Positions 1-9,363 of a stretch of DNA of 64,000 nucleotides are shown here, piece after piece. The position numbers were made by a program, and so were the translations under genes. The notes under the pieces were generated by a model. It saw only the letters and a list, made by a program, of their open reading frames with translations, was not told the DNA's origin and made no database searches. The stretch spans positions 136,755-200,754 of the forward strand of contig NZ_JADQTO010000004.1 of NCBI RefSeq assembly GCF_015704865.1, written 5' to 3'. How positions within the stretch are numbered: the stretch's first letter is position 1; every line of letters begins with the position of its first letter. The stretch comes from Actinoplanes aureus (lineage in GTDB: Bacteria; Actinomycetota; Actinomycetes; Mycobacteriales; Micromonosporaceae).

Positions 1-66
1 GTCCTCGAGCCCGTCCAGTGACGGCCGCTCGGGGAGACCGTGGCGCCCGGTTCCCGTATCAGTCAT
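1..66 (-). CDS. N-terminal fragment of a gene running off the window, possibly valine--tRNA ligase
   Basis: An ATG at 66 on the minus strand opens a frame that stays open to the window edge, giving 22 residues. They contain PERPSLDGLED, which resembles the N-terminus of actinobacterial valyl-tRNA synthetases as I remember them. That is too little to prove the identity. It lies 43 bases downstream of the membrane-protein gene on the same strand, so the two could be co-transcribed. The ribosome binding site is weak. Confidence 0.35.
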   Translation of the reverse strand, partial: MTDTGTGRHGLPERPSLDGLED

Positions 67-109
67 GCCGGTCAGCGTAGGGCCGCCGCTTCGTTTCCGG
101 CGAGCCTTT

Positions 110-790
110 TCAGGCGGCTGTGGACAACGCTTCGGCGCTGGTCGGACGGGACAACCGGGCGCCGAGCCGGTCGATGCCGATGAGCAGCGCGCCGAGCACG
201 GCGAAGTAGACGGCCAGCGTCAGCATCTGCACCGCCACCCCGTCGTAGCCGCCGTGCAGCGCCGGATCGAGGAACGGGTACGGATACCGGTTCGGCGCGG
301 CGGGGAACAGGATCGCGCGGAACACCGACGTCACCCCGTACCCCAGCGGGAAGAGCAACCACAACGGAAGATCGCGCCACGGCGCCAGGCGGCGCGGCCC
401 GAAGGCCGCCCAATCCGCCACCACCATCACCGGAACCACGTAGTGCACCAGGAACAGCGACCAGTTCGCCAACGCCGTGCCCGGATCCGGGTCGGCGAGG
501 CCGGGCAGCGGGCTCGCCCCGTGGTTCAGGACGAAGTGCGAGATCAGGCACGTGATCAGGATCCACAGCGTGACCGGCCCGCGCAGCCGGGGCGCGGGCG
601 CCTCGACGGTACGCCGCCGCACCATCCAGTAGAGCGCCCCGGCGAAGTAGCCCAGCACGATCAGGTTGCTCTGGCACGTGTAGAAGACGATGCGATGCTC
701 ACCGGTCAACAGCCCGGCGGCCGCGCAGACGACGATCGCCGTCCGCCACCACAGTTGAGGCCTGAGATAGAACGGCACCGCATCCTCCAT
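110..790 (-). CDS. Pr6Pr-family integral membrane protein
   Basis: This 226-residue protein has about six hydrophobic segments (roughly residues 17-33, 38-56, 70-88, 107-127, 140-160 and 185-208). They are separated by short loops with conserved-looking Trp, His and Asn, for example CLISHFVLNHG and LFLVHYVVPVM. The pattern fits the Pr6Pr family of six-helix membrane proteins, whose function is unknown. ATG 790 was chosen; a GTG at 778 preceded by GGAGG is a possible alternative. It is followed on the same strand by the partial gene at the window edge. The family call comes from overall pattern, not from a catalytic motif. Confidence 0.6.
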   Translation of the reverse strand: MEDAVPFYLRPQLWWRTAIVVCAAAGLLTGEHRIVFYTCQSNLIVLGYFAGALYWMVRRRTVEAPAPRLRGPVTLWILITCLISHFVLNHGASPLPGLADPDPGTALANWSLFLVHYVVPVMVVADWAAFGPRRLAPWRDLPLWLLFPLGYGVTSVFRAILFPAAPNRYPYPFLDPALHGGYDGVAVQMLTLAVYFAVLGALLIGIDRLGARLSRPTSAEALSTAA

Positions 791-1046
791 GTCGCCGGGC
801 CGATCATGGTAGGACTTCCTTCATCGGTACGCGTCATCGCGGTGTTCCCGGGACCGCCACGCGATCCGGTCAACGGCCCGGGCCGCGCCGCGACCGCCGG
901 GCTCAAGCAGCTGGTCGCGGCACCTGCCCCGAGCTTCAGCCCGGCGGCCGCGTCACCCCCGGCCCGGCAGCCGGATCGCGCGGTGGAGGCAGCACCCCGT
1001 AGCTGGGGTTGATGACCCCGCTGACTCGTACTCTGAAAAAGAGTGC

Positions 1047-1544
1047 TCAGCCGGCGGCCTCGTGCTCGAGCAGCCATGCCTTGACCGGCAGGCCCCACCG
1101 GTATCCGCCGAGCGATCCGTCCGTGCGCAGCACCCGGTGGCACGGCAGGATCAGCGCAACGGCGTTGCGTGCGCAAGCGGCTGCCGCGGCGCGGACCGCC
1201 GCCGGGCGGCCGGCCAGATCGGCATAGCGGGTGTAGGTGACCGGGTCGCCCGGCTTGATCTGCCGCATCACGTCCCACGCGTGCCGCATGAACTGGCCGT
1301 CGGTGTGCTGCTCGACCGGGACCCCGTCCAGCGCGGTCAGGTCACCGGCCAGATAGTCACGGACGGCGGCACGCACCGGGCCGACGTCGTCGTCCGCCTC
1401 CACCGGGGCGCGCAGAGCCGGATGCACCAGTCGCATCAGCTCCGGCACGTCGGCGGTGAAGCCGGCGGCACGGACGGCGCCCCCAGCGGTGGTGATCACG
1501 GTGAACGGGCCGACAGGGGTGTCCATTGTCGAATGACGAAGCAT
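1047..1544 (-). CDS. ogt: methylated-DNA--protein-cysteine S-methyltransferase
   Basis: This 165-residue suicide methyltransferase moves a methyl group from O6-methylguanine or O4-methylthymine in DNA to its own cysteine. The active-site motif PCHRV is at residues 134-138 with acceptor Cys135, preceded by the recognition helix region and an ARN motif (125-127). The length matches the family. ATG 1544 was chosen because GAGGAG lies just upstream, so longer readings of the frame are not needed. It lies 118 bases downstream of the Ada-AlkA fusion on the same strand, forming a compact alkylation-repair unit that the Ada domain may control. Confidence 0.93.
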   Translation of the reverse strand: MLRHSTMDTPVGPFTVITTAGGAVRAAGFTADVPELMRLVHPALRAPVEADDDVGPVRAAVRDYLAGDLTALDGVPVEQHTDGQFMRHAWDVMRQIKPGDPVTYTRYADLAGRPAAVRAAAAACARNAVALILPCHRVLRTDGSLGGYRWGLPVKAWLLEHEAAG

Positions 1545-1662
1545 CACTTTCTCCTCACACGGGGGATCCAGCGTTGCCGATCGCGCGCGATCTTGCGCGC
1601 AGGGCTGTGGACAACGCGGGAATGTGGACAACGGTCCGCGCGGGTCTCGGCGCGGGTAGGTT

Positions 1663-3147
1663 TCAAGCCGCCCGCCAGAGGCGGATCAACGCGTAGGAAC
1701 GCCAGGGACGCCAGCGTTCTGCGTGCCGGGCCAGGGATCGGGGGGTGTCGGGAAGGCCGAGTGCCGCGGCGCCGCGGCGGGCGGCCAGATCGGTCTCCAG
1801 GAAGACGTCGGGGTCGCCGGTGGCGCGCATGGCGACGTATCCGGCGGTCCACGGGCCGATGCCGGGCAGTTCGGTGAGGCGCGCGATGGTTTCGGCGCGG
1901 TCGGTGCCGGGTTCCAGGTCGAGTTTGCCGTCGGCCACCGCCTCGGCGAGGGCCCGGATGGTGGCCCGGCGGGCGGCGGGCATGCCGAAGGCGGAGTCGG
2001 GGAGTGCGGCGACCGTCTCGGCCGCCGGGAATCCGGTGAGCGGCCCGGCAGCCGCGGAGGAGGAGGACTCGGGGGAGGGGGAGGGGCCCTCGGCCCGACC
2101 TCCGGCGGCATCGGCGGCATCGGCGGCCCGCAGGATCCGATGCAACGTGGTCCGGGCCCCGGCCACACTCACCTGCTGCCCGACCACGGCCCGAACGGCC
2201 ATCTCGAACCCGTCGACCGCCCGTGGCACCCGCACACCCGGCTCGTCCCGCACAACCGCCGCCAACGCCGGATCGCCGCCCAGCATCGCGTCGACCGCGA
2301 CCGGATCCGCGTCCAGGTCGAGGAGCCGCCGGCATCGGGCCACCGCCGGCGCCAGGTCCCGCACGTCGCTGAGCCGCAGGGTCGCGTGCACCCATCGCTC
2401 GCCCGGCCGCAGCGCGATGCTCGCGCTGCCGTGCGGCAAGAGCATTCCCCGGCGGTACGTGTCTCCGTCCAGTTCATCGACCCCCGGCAGGGTCCGCGCC
2501 CCCAGGAACTCCAGCAGCGACGCGGCATGCAGCGGCGGCCGGTACGCCAGCCGCAGGTTGATGACTCCCGCCTCGCTCCGCCCGACCGGCCGCTTCTCGC
2601 GCAGCTGGCTGGGCGACCCGGCATACACCTCGAGCATCGTGTCGTTGAACTGCCGCACGCTGCCGAACCCGGCCGCGAACGCGATGTCCGCGAGCCCCAG
2701 GTCGGTCGTCTCGACGAGGATCCGGGCGGTCTGCGCCCGCTGTGCCCGGGCCAGTGCCAGCGGACCCGCCCCGAGTTCGGCGGTCAGCATCCGGTTGAGG
2801 TGCCGTTCGGTGTAGCCGAGCCGGCTGGCCAGCCCGGACACTCCCTCCCGGTCGACCACCCCGTCGCTGATCAGCCGCATCGCACGCCCGACCGTGTCCG
2901 CGCGGGTGTCCCACTCGGGTGAGCCGGGCGCCGCGTCCGGGCGGCACCGGCGGCAGGCGCGGAATCCGGCCCGCTGGGCGGCGGCCGCGCTGGGGTGAAA
3001 CGTGACGTTCTCGCGCTTGGGGGTGACCGCCGGGCAGGACGGCCGGCAGTAGATCCCGGTGGTTTTCACCGCCGTGTAGAAGCATCCGTCGAACCGCTGG
3101 TCGCGGCTGTCGACGGCGCGGTAGCAACGCTCGAAGTCCAGCTCCAT
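1663..3147 (-). CDS. alkA: Ada methyl-sensor/AraC HTH fused to AlkA 3-methyladenine DNA glycosylase
   Basis: This 494-residue fusion has three parts. An N-terminal Ada-type zinc domain (residues 1-75) has Cys34, Cys38, Cys65 and Cys68, spaced like the E. coli Ada methylphosphotriester sensor. An AraC-type DNA-binding region spans about 80-180. The C-terminal AlkA glycosylase carries the helix-hairpin-helix LPGIGPWTA followed by LETDLAAR with the presumed catalytic Asp, and ends in ERWRPWRSYA, typical of AlkA. It probably senses methylation damage, activates transcription and excises alkylated purines. ATG 3147 fits homologues that begin with LDFERCYRAVD. ATG 3198 or TTG 3213 would add 17 or 22 residues, and the latter lies inside an upstream palindrome. 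Ogt follows. Confidence 0.9.
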   Translation of the reverse strand: MELDFERCYRAVDSRDQRFDGCFYTAVKTTGIYCRPSCPAVTPKRENVTFHPSAAAAQRAGFRACRRCRPDAAPGSPEWDTRADTVGRAMRLISDGVVDREGVSGLASRLGYTERHLNRMLTAELGAGPLALARAQRAQTARILVETTDLGLADIAFAAGFGSVRQFNDTMLEVYAGSPSQLREKRPVGRSEAGVINLRLAYRPPLHAASLLEFLGARTLPGVDELDGDTYRRGMLLPHGSASIALRPGERWVHATLRLSDVRDLAPAVARCRRLLDLDADPVAVDAMLGGDPALAAVVRDEPGVRVPRAVDGFEMAVRAVVGQQVSVAGARTTLHRILRAADAADAAGGRAEGPSPSPESSSSAAAGPLTGFPAAETVAALPDSAFGMPAARRATIRALAEAVADGKLDLEPGTDRAETIARLTELPGIGPWTAGYVAMRATGDPDVFLETDLAARRGAAALGLPDTPRSLARHAERWRPWRSYALIRLWRAA

Positions 3148-3208
3148 GCCTTGAGTCTGCTCCGCCGGAGACCGGTTCGGCTGGCGGGATTCGGACATGG
3201 AGGGTTGT

Positions 3209-3252
3209 GTCAACCACAGTTGACGGCCGCCTTCGTGTCAACTACGGTTGAC
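3209..3252. promoter_or_regulatory. pair of identical-arm 16-bp palindromes between divergent genes
   Basis: GTCAAC-CACA-GTTGAC (3209-3224) and GTCAAC-TACG-GTTGAC (3237-3252) share identical 6-bp arms. Their centres are 28 bp apart, nearly three helical turns. The second ends two bases before the hydrolase ATG at 3255; the first lies 62 bases upstream of the alkA start. The arms also contain TTGAC, so they could overlap -35 elements. The repeats are seen directly; an operator role is inferred. Confidence 0.6.
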
Positions 3253-3254
3253 GC

Positions 3255-4049
3255 ATGGAGATTCTGGCGATCCGAACGGACATTCGGTGGCGCACCTACG
3301 GCGGCGGCCCCAAGGTCGTGCTCTTGCACGGCGGTATGCAGACGTCGGCCAGCTTCACGAGACTGGCCCGAGCCCTGGCCCGCGACTTCACCGTCTACGT
3401 CCCCGACCGGCGTGGCCGCGGCCTCAGCGCTCCGGCCGCACCCGGCCACGGCCTGCGCGCCGAGATCGACGATCTGCGGGCGGTGCTCGACGAGACGGGG
3501 GCGCGCAACGTCTTCGGCCTCAGCTCCGGCGCGGTCATCGCGTTGCGCGCGGCGATGGAGCTGCCGATCGACCGGCTCGCCCTGTACGAGCCGCCGCTCA
3601 AGTACGGCGTGCACGACCCGGTCGCCTGGCTGCCCCGATACGAGAGGGAACTGGCCCGGGGACGGCGGGCGGCCGCGTTCGTCACCGTCGTGCAGGGCAC
3701 CGGCGAGTTCCGGCACGTGCCGAGGTCGGCGCTGATCCCGTTCGCCAAACTGGTGATCAGCAGTGGTCAGGGGAAACAGCAGATCGGTGAACTCATCCCG
3801 ACGATGCGCCTGGACGCGGCGGTGGTCGAGGACGCGGCCGGGCCGCTGGAGACCTATGCGGCGGTGACGGCCGAGACGCTCCTGCTGGGCGGTGAGCGCT
3901 CGCCGGCGTACCTCAAAGGGGTTTTGAACGAGCTGGAGCCGGTGCTGCCGCGAGTACGGCGGGTGACCTTGACCGGCGCCGGGCACACCGCCGCCGACAA
4001 CAGCGGCAAGCCCGCGCTGGTCGCCGCCGAACTGCGCAAGTTCTTCTGA
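3255..4049 (+). CDS. alpha/beta-fold hydrolase
   Basis: This 264-residue protein has the alpha/beta hydrolase core. The oxyanion HGG is at residues 25-27, the nucleophile elbow GLSSG at 88-92 with Ser90, and a late GAGHT gives catalytic His244. Compared with many esterases the cap region is short. No signal peptide is visible, so it is probably cytoplasmic. Substrate cannot be read from the sequence. It is divergent from the alkylation-repair unit, with two palindromes directly in front of its start, so it may be repressed by an unlinked regulator. It is followed by ychF on the same strand after 62 bases. Confidence 0.85.
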   Translation: MEILAIRTDIRWRTYGGGPKVVLLHGGMQTSASFTRLARALARDFTVYVPDRRGRGLSAPAAPGHGLRAEIDDLRAVLDETGARNVFGLSSGAVIALRAAMELPIDRLALYEPPLKYGVHDPVAWLPRYERELARGRRAAAFVTVVQGTGEFRHVPRSALIPFAKLVISSGQGKQQIGELIPTMRLDAAVVEDAAGPLETYAAVTAETLLLGGERSPAYLKGVLNELEPVLPRVRRVTLTGAGHTAADNSGKPALVAAELRKFF

Positions 4050-4111
4050 ACCTGCCCGCGGCGGAAAACCGAAGCAAACCCGGAAATGGCAACCCCGTAG
4101 ACTCACAATCC

Positions 4112-5186
<1,075 letters not shown>

Positions 5187-5197
<11 letters not shown>

Positions 5198-5663
5198 TCG
5201 CGCGCTCCGTCAGGATTCGTTCGTAGCAGACCGACACGTCGGAGCCGATGTAGGCGCCGAAGAGGGGGATCTCGCGGTAGCCCTCGCGCTCGTAGAAGCG
5301 CATCGCGTCGGGCTGGGCCAGGCCGGTCTCCAGGCGGATCGTGGTGCAGCCCCGCTCGCTGGCGGCGGACTCCAGGGCCCGCAGGATGGCTGTCGAAACG
5401 CCGGTTCCGCGGCCGGCGGGTGCGACGTACATGCGCTTGATCTCGGCGCTGTCCGCATCGAGGCGGCGTAGCGCGCCACAGCCGATCGGCTGGCCGTACG
5501 CGTCGACGGCCACCATGAAGACGTCGATGTCGGCGGCGGACGGCGGGGTGCCCGGCTCGTGGTCGTCACCGCCGTAGCGGGCGTCGAGTTCGGCGCGTTG
5601 GGCGGCGCGGAGCGCGACACCGGCGCGATCGTCCCACGGTCGCTGTTCGATGATCCAGCTCAT
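5187..5663 (-). CDS. GNAT-family N-acetyltransferase
   Basis: This 158-residue single-domain GNAT enzyme has the acetyl-CoA loop in MYVAPAGRGTGVS and the C-terminal FYEREGYREI typical of small-molecule acetyltransferases. Substrate is unknown. ATG 5663 is set by AGGAGG seven bases upstream; longer readings of the frame run into the divergent promoter. It faces a TetR gene across a 65-bp spacer containing palindromes, so the TetR probably represses it. Confidence 0.85.
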
Positions 5664-5672
5664 GACGTACCT

Positions 5673-5715
5673 CCTGTCGGAACAGGTGTTACGGTAACAC
5701 TCGTTACGGAACAGG
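5673..5715. promoter_or_regulatory. palindromic operator region between GNAT and TetR genes
   Basis: A perfect 15-bp palindrome, GTGTTAC-G-GTAACAC, occupies 5686-5700. It is flanked by two copies of GGAACAGG (5679-5686 and 5708-5715), and the first copy is also half of the dyad CCTGT-CGGA-ACAGG (5673-5686). This is typical of a TetR autoregulatory operator. The repeats are visible; binding by the adjacent TetR is inferred. Confidence 0.65.
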
Positions 5716-5728
5716 AGAGGTGCGACGC

Positions 5729-6319
5729 GTGTCACGGTCCGCGGATCGGTCCGCACAGGGCGAGGCGTTGTCCCGCGCGGTGTGGAGCGTGCTTGCCGAG
5801 CAGGGGCTGGAGCGGCTGACCGTGCGAGCGGTCGCGGCCGCCGCCGGATGCACCACCGGCCTGGTCATGCACCGGTTCCCGAACCGGCAGGCGCTGCTGC
5901 TGCACGCCCGCCAGCTGCTGCACGAGATCACCCGCAACCGGGTCGAGGAGCTGGAGGCGAGCGCCCTGACGCCCCGGGCGGCGCTGCGTGCCGTGCTGCG
6001 GCAAGGGCTGGCGACCGACCCGCAGACCCGCCAGGAGGCCGTCGTCTGGATGGGCTTCCTGGCCGCGGCCGTCTCCGACGAGGGTCTGATCAGCGAGCAC
6101 CGGCGGAACAACCGCGCCTGGCGCACCCGGGTCGAGCGCCTCACCGCGGCCGCCGCTCCGGACTGGCCCGCCGAGCGGGTCGCCACGGCCGCACTCGCCC
6201 TGGTCGCGATGGCCGAGGGGATGGCCGCCCTCGCGGCCGCGGACCCGGAGGCCTTCCCCGCCGCCGAGCAGGAACGCATGCTGGACGCGACGCTGGCCGC
6301 CTACGGCCTCAGCGAGTAG
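5729..6319 (+). CDS. TetR-family transcriptional regulator
   Basis: This 196-residue protein has an N-terminal TetR helix-turn-helix (about 20-60, with LTVRAVAAAAGCTTGLVMHRF) and an all-helical ligand domain. GTG 5729 was preferred over GTG 5720 because GGAGAGG at 5714-5720 is properly spaced only for the former. It is divergent from the GNAT gene with palindromes between them, the usual sign of a local autorepressor. Its end lies three bases from the convergent PAP2 gene. Ligand unknown. Confidence 0.88.
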   Translation: MSRSADRSAQGEALSRAVWSVLAEQGLERLTVRAVAAAAGCTTGLVMHRFPNRQALLLHARQLLHEITRNRVEELEASALTPRAALRAVLRQGLATDPQTRQEAVVWMGFLAAAVSDEGLISEHRRNNRAWRTRVERLTAAAAPDWPAERVATAALALVAMAEGMAALAAADPEAFPAAEQERMLDATLAAYGLSE

Positions 6320-6322
6320 GGG

Positions 6323-6916
6323 TCAGCGCAGGGCGGGGAAAACCGTGCCGGCGATCAGCGCTCCGGCGAGGGCGCCGACCAGCACCTGGGCCGGGGTGTG
6401 TGCGGTCAACCGGACCCGGGCCCAGCCGCCGAGTACGACCAGCGGCACGCCGACCAGTGCCACCGGTCCGTAGACAGCGGTCAGCGCGGCCACCGTGCCG
6501 GCCGCCACCCCGGCGTGGATCGACATCTTCCACCGGTGTGTGACGAGCGCGAAGACGGCCAGGCCGACACCACCGGCGGCGAGCAGCGCCAGCACCTCAC
6601 GGGGCGCACCGAGCACGATCAGCAGCGCCAGGCCGGCGACCAGCGAGCCGGTGCCGAAGATCAGCGGGATGCGGCGGTCAGCGCGTTCCGGGATGTGATG
6701 GTTGGTGAACCGCCCGGTACGCACGCCGTTCAACACGTAGCCGAGCGGGATGACCGCCGCGAAGAGCGCGCCCGGCAACCCCCACCACCGGGACACGCCG
6801 GGTGTGTCGCCGGCGTGCCAGCCGACGGTCAGCAGGAGGGCGGCGACCAGCACCGCCGGAGCGAGTACTTCGGACACGACGCGGGCGATCCGATCCCCCG
6901 TACCAGCGTTGAGCAC
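6323..6916 (-). CDS. PAP2-like membrane protein (phosphatidic-acid-phosphatase-related)
   Basis: This 197-residue polytopic protein has about six hydrophobic segments. KMSIHAGVAAG and RVRLTAHTPAQVLVG sit where PAP2 phosphatases carry PSGH and SRxxxxxHxxxD. The histidines are kept, but the first motif (KxxxxxxRP) is weak and the last Asp position is Gln, so catalytic activity is doubtful. PAP2 enzymes dephosphorylate lipid phosphates at the membrane. It follows the MarR gene by 25 bases on the same strand and is probably co-transcribed with it. Confidence 0.7.
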   Translation of the reverse strand: MLNAGTGDRIARVVSEVLAPAVLVAALLLTVGWHAGDTPGVSRWWGLPGALFAAVIPLGYVLNGVRTGRFTNHHIPERADRRIPLIFGTGSLVAGLALLIVLGAPREVLALLAAGGVGLAVFALVTHRWKMSIHAGVAAGTVAALTAVYGPVALVGVPLVVLGGWARVRLTAHTPAQVLVGALAGALIAGTVFPALR

Positions 6917-6941
6917 GCCCCATCATCGCAACCCGGAACGG

Positions 6942-7427
6942 TCAGGCGTCGGAGGCCATCGCGTTGAAAGCCGCCGCCAGGCGGTCCAGGTCCAGCTCAC
7001 CGAGGTGGTCGAAGATGTGCCGCCGGACGCTGGCCAGGTGTGTCGGCCAGGCCTCGCGCAGCCGGGCCAGACCCTTCTCGGTCAGCACCGCGTTCGCCCC
7101 GCGGGCGTCCTCCTGGCAGCGGATGCGGCGCAGGTAGCCCAGCGACTCGAGTTTCGCGGCGAGCCGGGTCATGCCGCTCAGCGACATGTCGCACGCCGTG
7201 GCCAGCTCGCTCATCCGCATCAGCTGGCCGGGTGTCTCGGAGAGGTGCCGCAACACCGAATACTCACTCGCGGACATGCGCTGCTCGCGCATCAGATCGG
7301 AGTCCAGCGCGCGTGGCATGACCAGCAGGAACCGGCCGAGCGCCCGCATCACTGCCTCTTCCTCCGCGGACAGGGGTGCGAGGGCTGGGCTGCCCTCGTC
7401 TGAGCGCGACGACGTGGTGGCGGACAT
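6942..7427 (-). CDS. MarR-family transcriptional regulator
   Basis: This 161-residue winged-helix regulator has SASEYSVLRHLSETPG, the recognition helix region MSLSGMTRLAAKLESLGYL and the wing RIRCQEDARGANAVLTEKG, all typical of MarR. ATG 7427 was chosen, with GAGG close upstream. It is the first gene of a likely two-gene unit with the PAP2-like protein and divergent from the G5-domain gene. The 154-bp spacer holds three copies of GTGACTC/GAGTCAC that could be its binding sites. Confidence 0.9.
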   Translation of the reverse strand: MSATTSSRSDEGSPALAPLSAEEEAVMRALGRFLLVMPRALDSDLMREQRMSASEYSVLRHLSETPGQLMRMSELATACDMSLSGMTRLAAKLESLGYLRRIRCQEDARGANAVLTEKGLARLREAWPTHLASVRRHIFDHLGELDLDRLAAAFNAMASDA

Positions 7428-7530
7428 GGCCTCGATCGTACGGCCGCCGCGCACACCCGGGTGCTGTCGATTTTCCGCCTTGCACGAGCAACGCCGGAAC
7501 CAGGTCGCGGGGCGCGCCCGTCATCATTTC

Positions 7531-7608
7531 GAGTGACTCGTCGACGCTTGCGCCGGGCCCGCTGAGAGTCACAATGCTCTGGTGCAAAACCAGACAACTA
7601 GTGACTCT
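7531..7608. promoter_or_regulatory. GTGACTC repeats and nested inverted repeat around the G5-gene start
   Basis: Three copies of GTGACTC or its complement occur at 7533-7539, 7566-7572 and 7601-7607. The last two form an inverted repeat with 8-bp arms (AGAGTCAC, 7565-7572; GTGACTCT, 7601-7608). Nested inside is a second perfect stem, TCTGGT (7578-7583) with ACCAGA (7589-7594) and a 5-base loop. The annotated GTG start at 7582 lies in that inner stem. It could be a MarR operator, a translation-controlling hairpin or both. Confidence 0.5.
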
Positions 7609-8481
7609 TGGCAGCAACTGCTCGAAATGCCACGAAAGTCTTGGTGGGCCCGGCTGCCGTTCGGTATCCGGATGACCGCCGCCGCCGGCGCGCTCCTCAT
7701 GGTGGTCGGTGGCGGGGCGGCCGGCGTGGCCACCCTGGCCGAAGGCGACTCGACGACGCTCGCTGTGCGGCAGCGGTCCGGCACCGAGCCGGACCTCGGT
7801 GCCCCGCAGCTGGACGAGGATCCGGAAGTGGTGAGCCGGGAGGCCGCGGCCGCCCAACCGCTGCCCCACCGGCACACGGCCGCGCCCACGCACGCAACCA
7901 CGACCGACCCGGGAGCCGAGCAGCTCACCCGGGCGCGCAGCGGCGAGGACCGGGCCGACCGGACCGGGCCGCGACCGGCCCGTACGGCCGCCGGGGCACC
8001 GGCCGAGCGGATCGCTCCCGCCCAGCCCGCCCCGGCGCCGGTGGTCACCACCCGCACCGATGTGGAGACGCGGCCGATCCCGTACCCCACCCGGCTGGTC
8101 CGCGACTCGTCGCTGCCGCGCGGCACCCGGCGTATCCAGGTTCCGGGAACTCCCGGTGAGGAGACGCTGCGCTACCTGGTGACCCTGGTCGACGGCAAGC
8201 CGTCCGACCGCCGGCTCGTCGACACCACCGTCACCAAGCAGCCGCAGCCGCGGGTGGTGGCTTTCGGGGCCCGGCGCAAACCCGCCAAGGAGTGCGGGCG
8301 TGCGCTGCAGCTGTGCGTGCCGCTCGGCCGCTCGGCGGTCTGCCCGGACCAGCCGGACAAGAAGGAGGAGAGCAGCGCCGTCCAGCTCGGCGGCTCGGTG
8401 CTGCTGTCCGACGAGGACCTGGAACTGCTGAGCCCGGAGGCCCTCGACGACGTACGCCTGGAACCCGCCACAGTGTGTTGA
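7582..8481 (+). CDS. membrane-anchored G5-domain protein
   Basis: This 299-residue protein has a short cytoplasmic N-terminus, one membrane segment at about 29-50 (ALLMVVGGGAAGVATLA), a long Pro/Ala/Arg-rich linker (about 60-160) and a G5 domain (about 163-235, with RDSSLPRGTRRIQVPGTPG and LVDTTVTKQPQPRVVAFGA). Its Cys-containing tail ends at VC. G5 domains occur in cell-wall-associated proteins and often bind polysaccharide, so an extracytoplasmic wall role is likely. GTG 7582 has no clear ribosome binding site and lies in a stem; ATG 7627, just before the membrane segment, is an alternative. The next gene follows after 48 bases. Confidence 0.75.
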   Translation: MQNQTTSDSWQQLLEMPRKSWWARLPFGIRMTAAAGALLMVVGGGAAGVATLAEGDSTTLAVRQRSGTEPDLGAPQLDEDPEVVSREAAAAQPLPHRHTAAPTHATTTDPGAEQLTRARSGEDRADRTGPRPARTAAGAPAERIAPAQPAPAPVVTTRTDVETRPIPYPTRLVRDSSLPRGTRRIQVPGTPGEETLRYLVTLVDGKPSDRRLVDTTVTKQPQPRVVAFGARRKPAKECGRALQLCVPLGRSAVCPDQPDKKEESSAVQLGGSVLLSDEDLELLSPEALDDVRLEPATVC

Positions 8482-8529
8482 GCACCACCGGTGATTGCGT
8501 CGCCCGGCACGGGAGACGACCGTGAACGC

Positions 8530-9363
8530 ATGGCACTGACCGACTCCGACCTGATCGGGCTCGCCGACCGGCTGGCCTCCGTGCCCGGCGTCGTCGGGGT
8601 GGTCCTCGGTGGCAGCCGGGCGCGCCGGACGCACGCTCCGGACTCCGACACCGACCTCGGGATCTACTACCGGTCCCCGCTCGACACCGGCCGCCTCGGC
8701 GAACTGGCCGAGGCGGTCGGCGGGCCGGGTGCCCGGGTCACCGCGCCGGGTGAGTGGGGCCCCTGGGTGGACGGCGGCGGCTGGCTGCGGATCAACGGCG
8801 AGCCGGTGGACTGGATCTACCGCGATCTCGACCGGGTGCACCGGTGCTGGGCGGACGCCGAGAAGGGCCGGTACGCGTTCCACGCCCAGGTGGGCCATCC
8901 GCTCGGGGTGCCGGACTTCGCGTACCCCGGAGAACTCGCCCTGGGCCGCATCCTGTCGGACCCGGCCGGCGAGCTGGTCACCCTCCAGCGCCGCGCACGC
9001 TCCTTCCCGCGCCCGCTGGCCGACGCTCTGGTCACCGGCCTCTGGGAGGCCGACTTCCTGGTTGGGATCGCCCGCAAGGCGGTGTCCCGCGGCGACAGCG
9101 CGTACGTCGCCGGCTGCCTGTTCCGGCTGGTCGAGCTCTGCGCGCACGCGCTGCACGGCGCGGCCGGGAAGTGGCTGATCAACGAGAAGGGCGCGGTCGC
9201 CGCGGCCGGGTCGTTGCCCGGCGCGCCGGACCGCTTCCAGGCCCGGGTGGACGCCGCGTTCGCCGCGCTGAACAGCGACCCGTTGCACCTGACGCTGGCC
9301 ATCGACATCGCGGCGGATCTTGTGCTGGAGACCTCCGACGCATGCGCGATGATGTTGCGGTGA
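8530..9363 (+). CDS. nucleotidyltransferase-domain protein
   Basis: This 277-residue protein has an N-terminal polymerase-beta-type nucleotidyltransferase fold. GGSRARR is at 27-33 and the acidic pair at Asp40 and Asp42 in PDSDTDLG. The rest is helical and resembles kanamycin-nucleotidyltransferase or MNT-like enzymes. It would transfer an NMP to an unknown acceptor; nothing shows antibiotic resistance. ATG 8530 was preferred because the domain begins directly after it. Its stop overlaps the following peptidase start by four bases (GTGA), so the two are translationally coupled. Confidence 0.8.
   Translation: MALTDSDLIGLADRLASVPGVVGVVLGGSRARRTHAPDSDTDLGIYYRSPLDTGRLGELAEAVGGPGARVTAPGEWGPWVDGGGWLRINGEPVDWIYRDLDRVHRCWADAEKGRYAFHAQVGHPLGVPDFAYPGELALGRILSDPAGELVTLQRRARSFPRPLADALVTGLWEADFLVGIARKAVSRGDSAYVAGCLFRLVELCAHALHGAAGKWLINEKGAVAAAGSLPGAPDRFQARVDAAFAALNSDPLHLTLAIDIAADLVLETSDACAMMLR

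Noticed and set aside
65..1012. Long plus-strand open frame opposite the Pr6Pr membrane protein
   Set aside because: Arg/Gln/Pro-rich composition and no ribosome site; it is the antisense shadow of a GC-biased gene, as are many similar frames elsewhere (for example 26287-27708, 36127-39082, 41456-43048).
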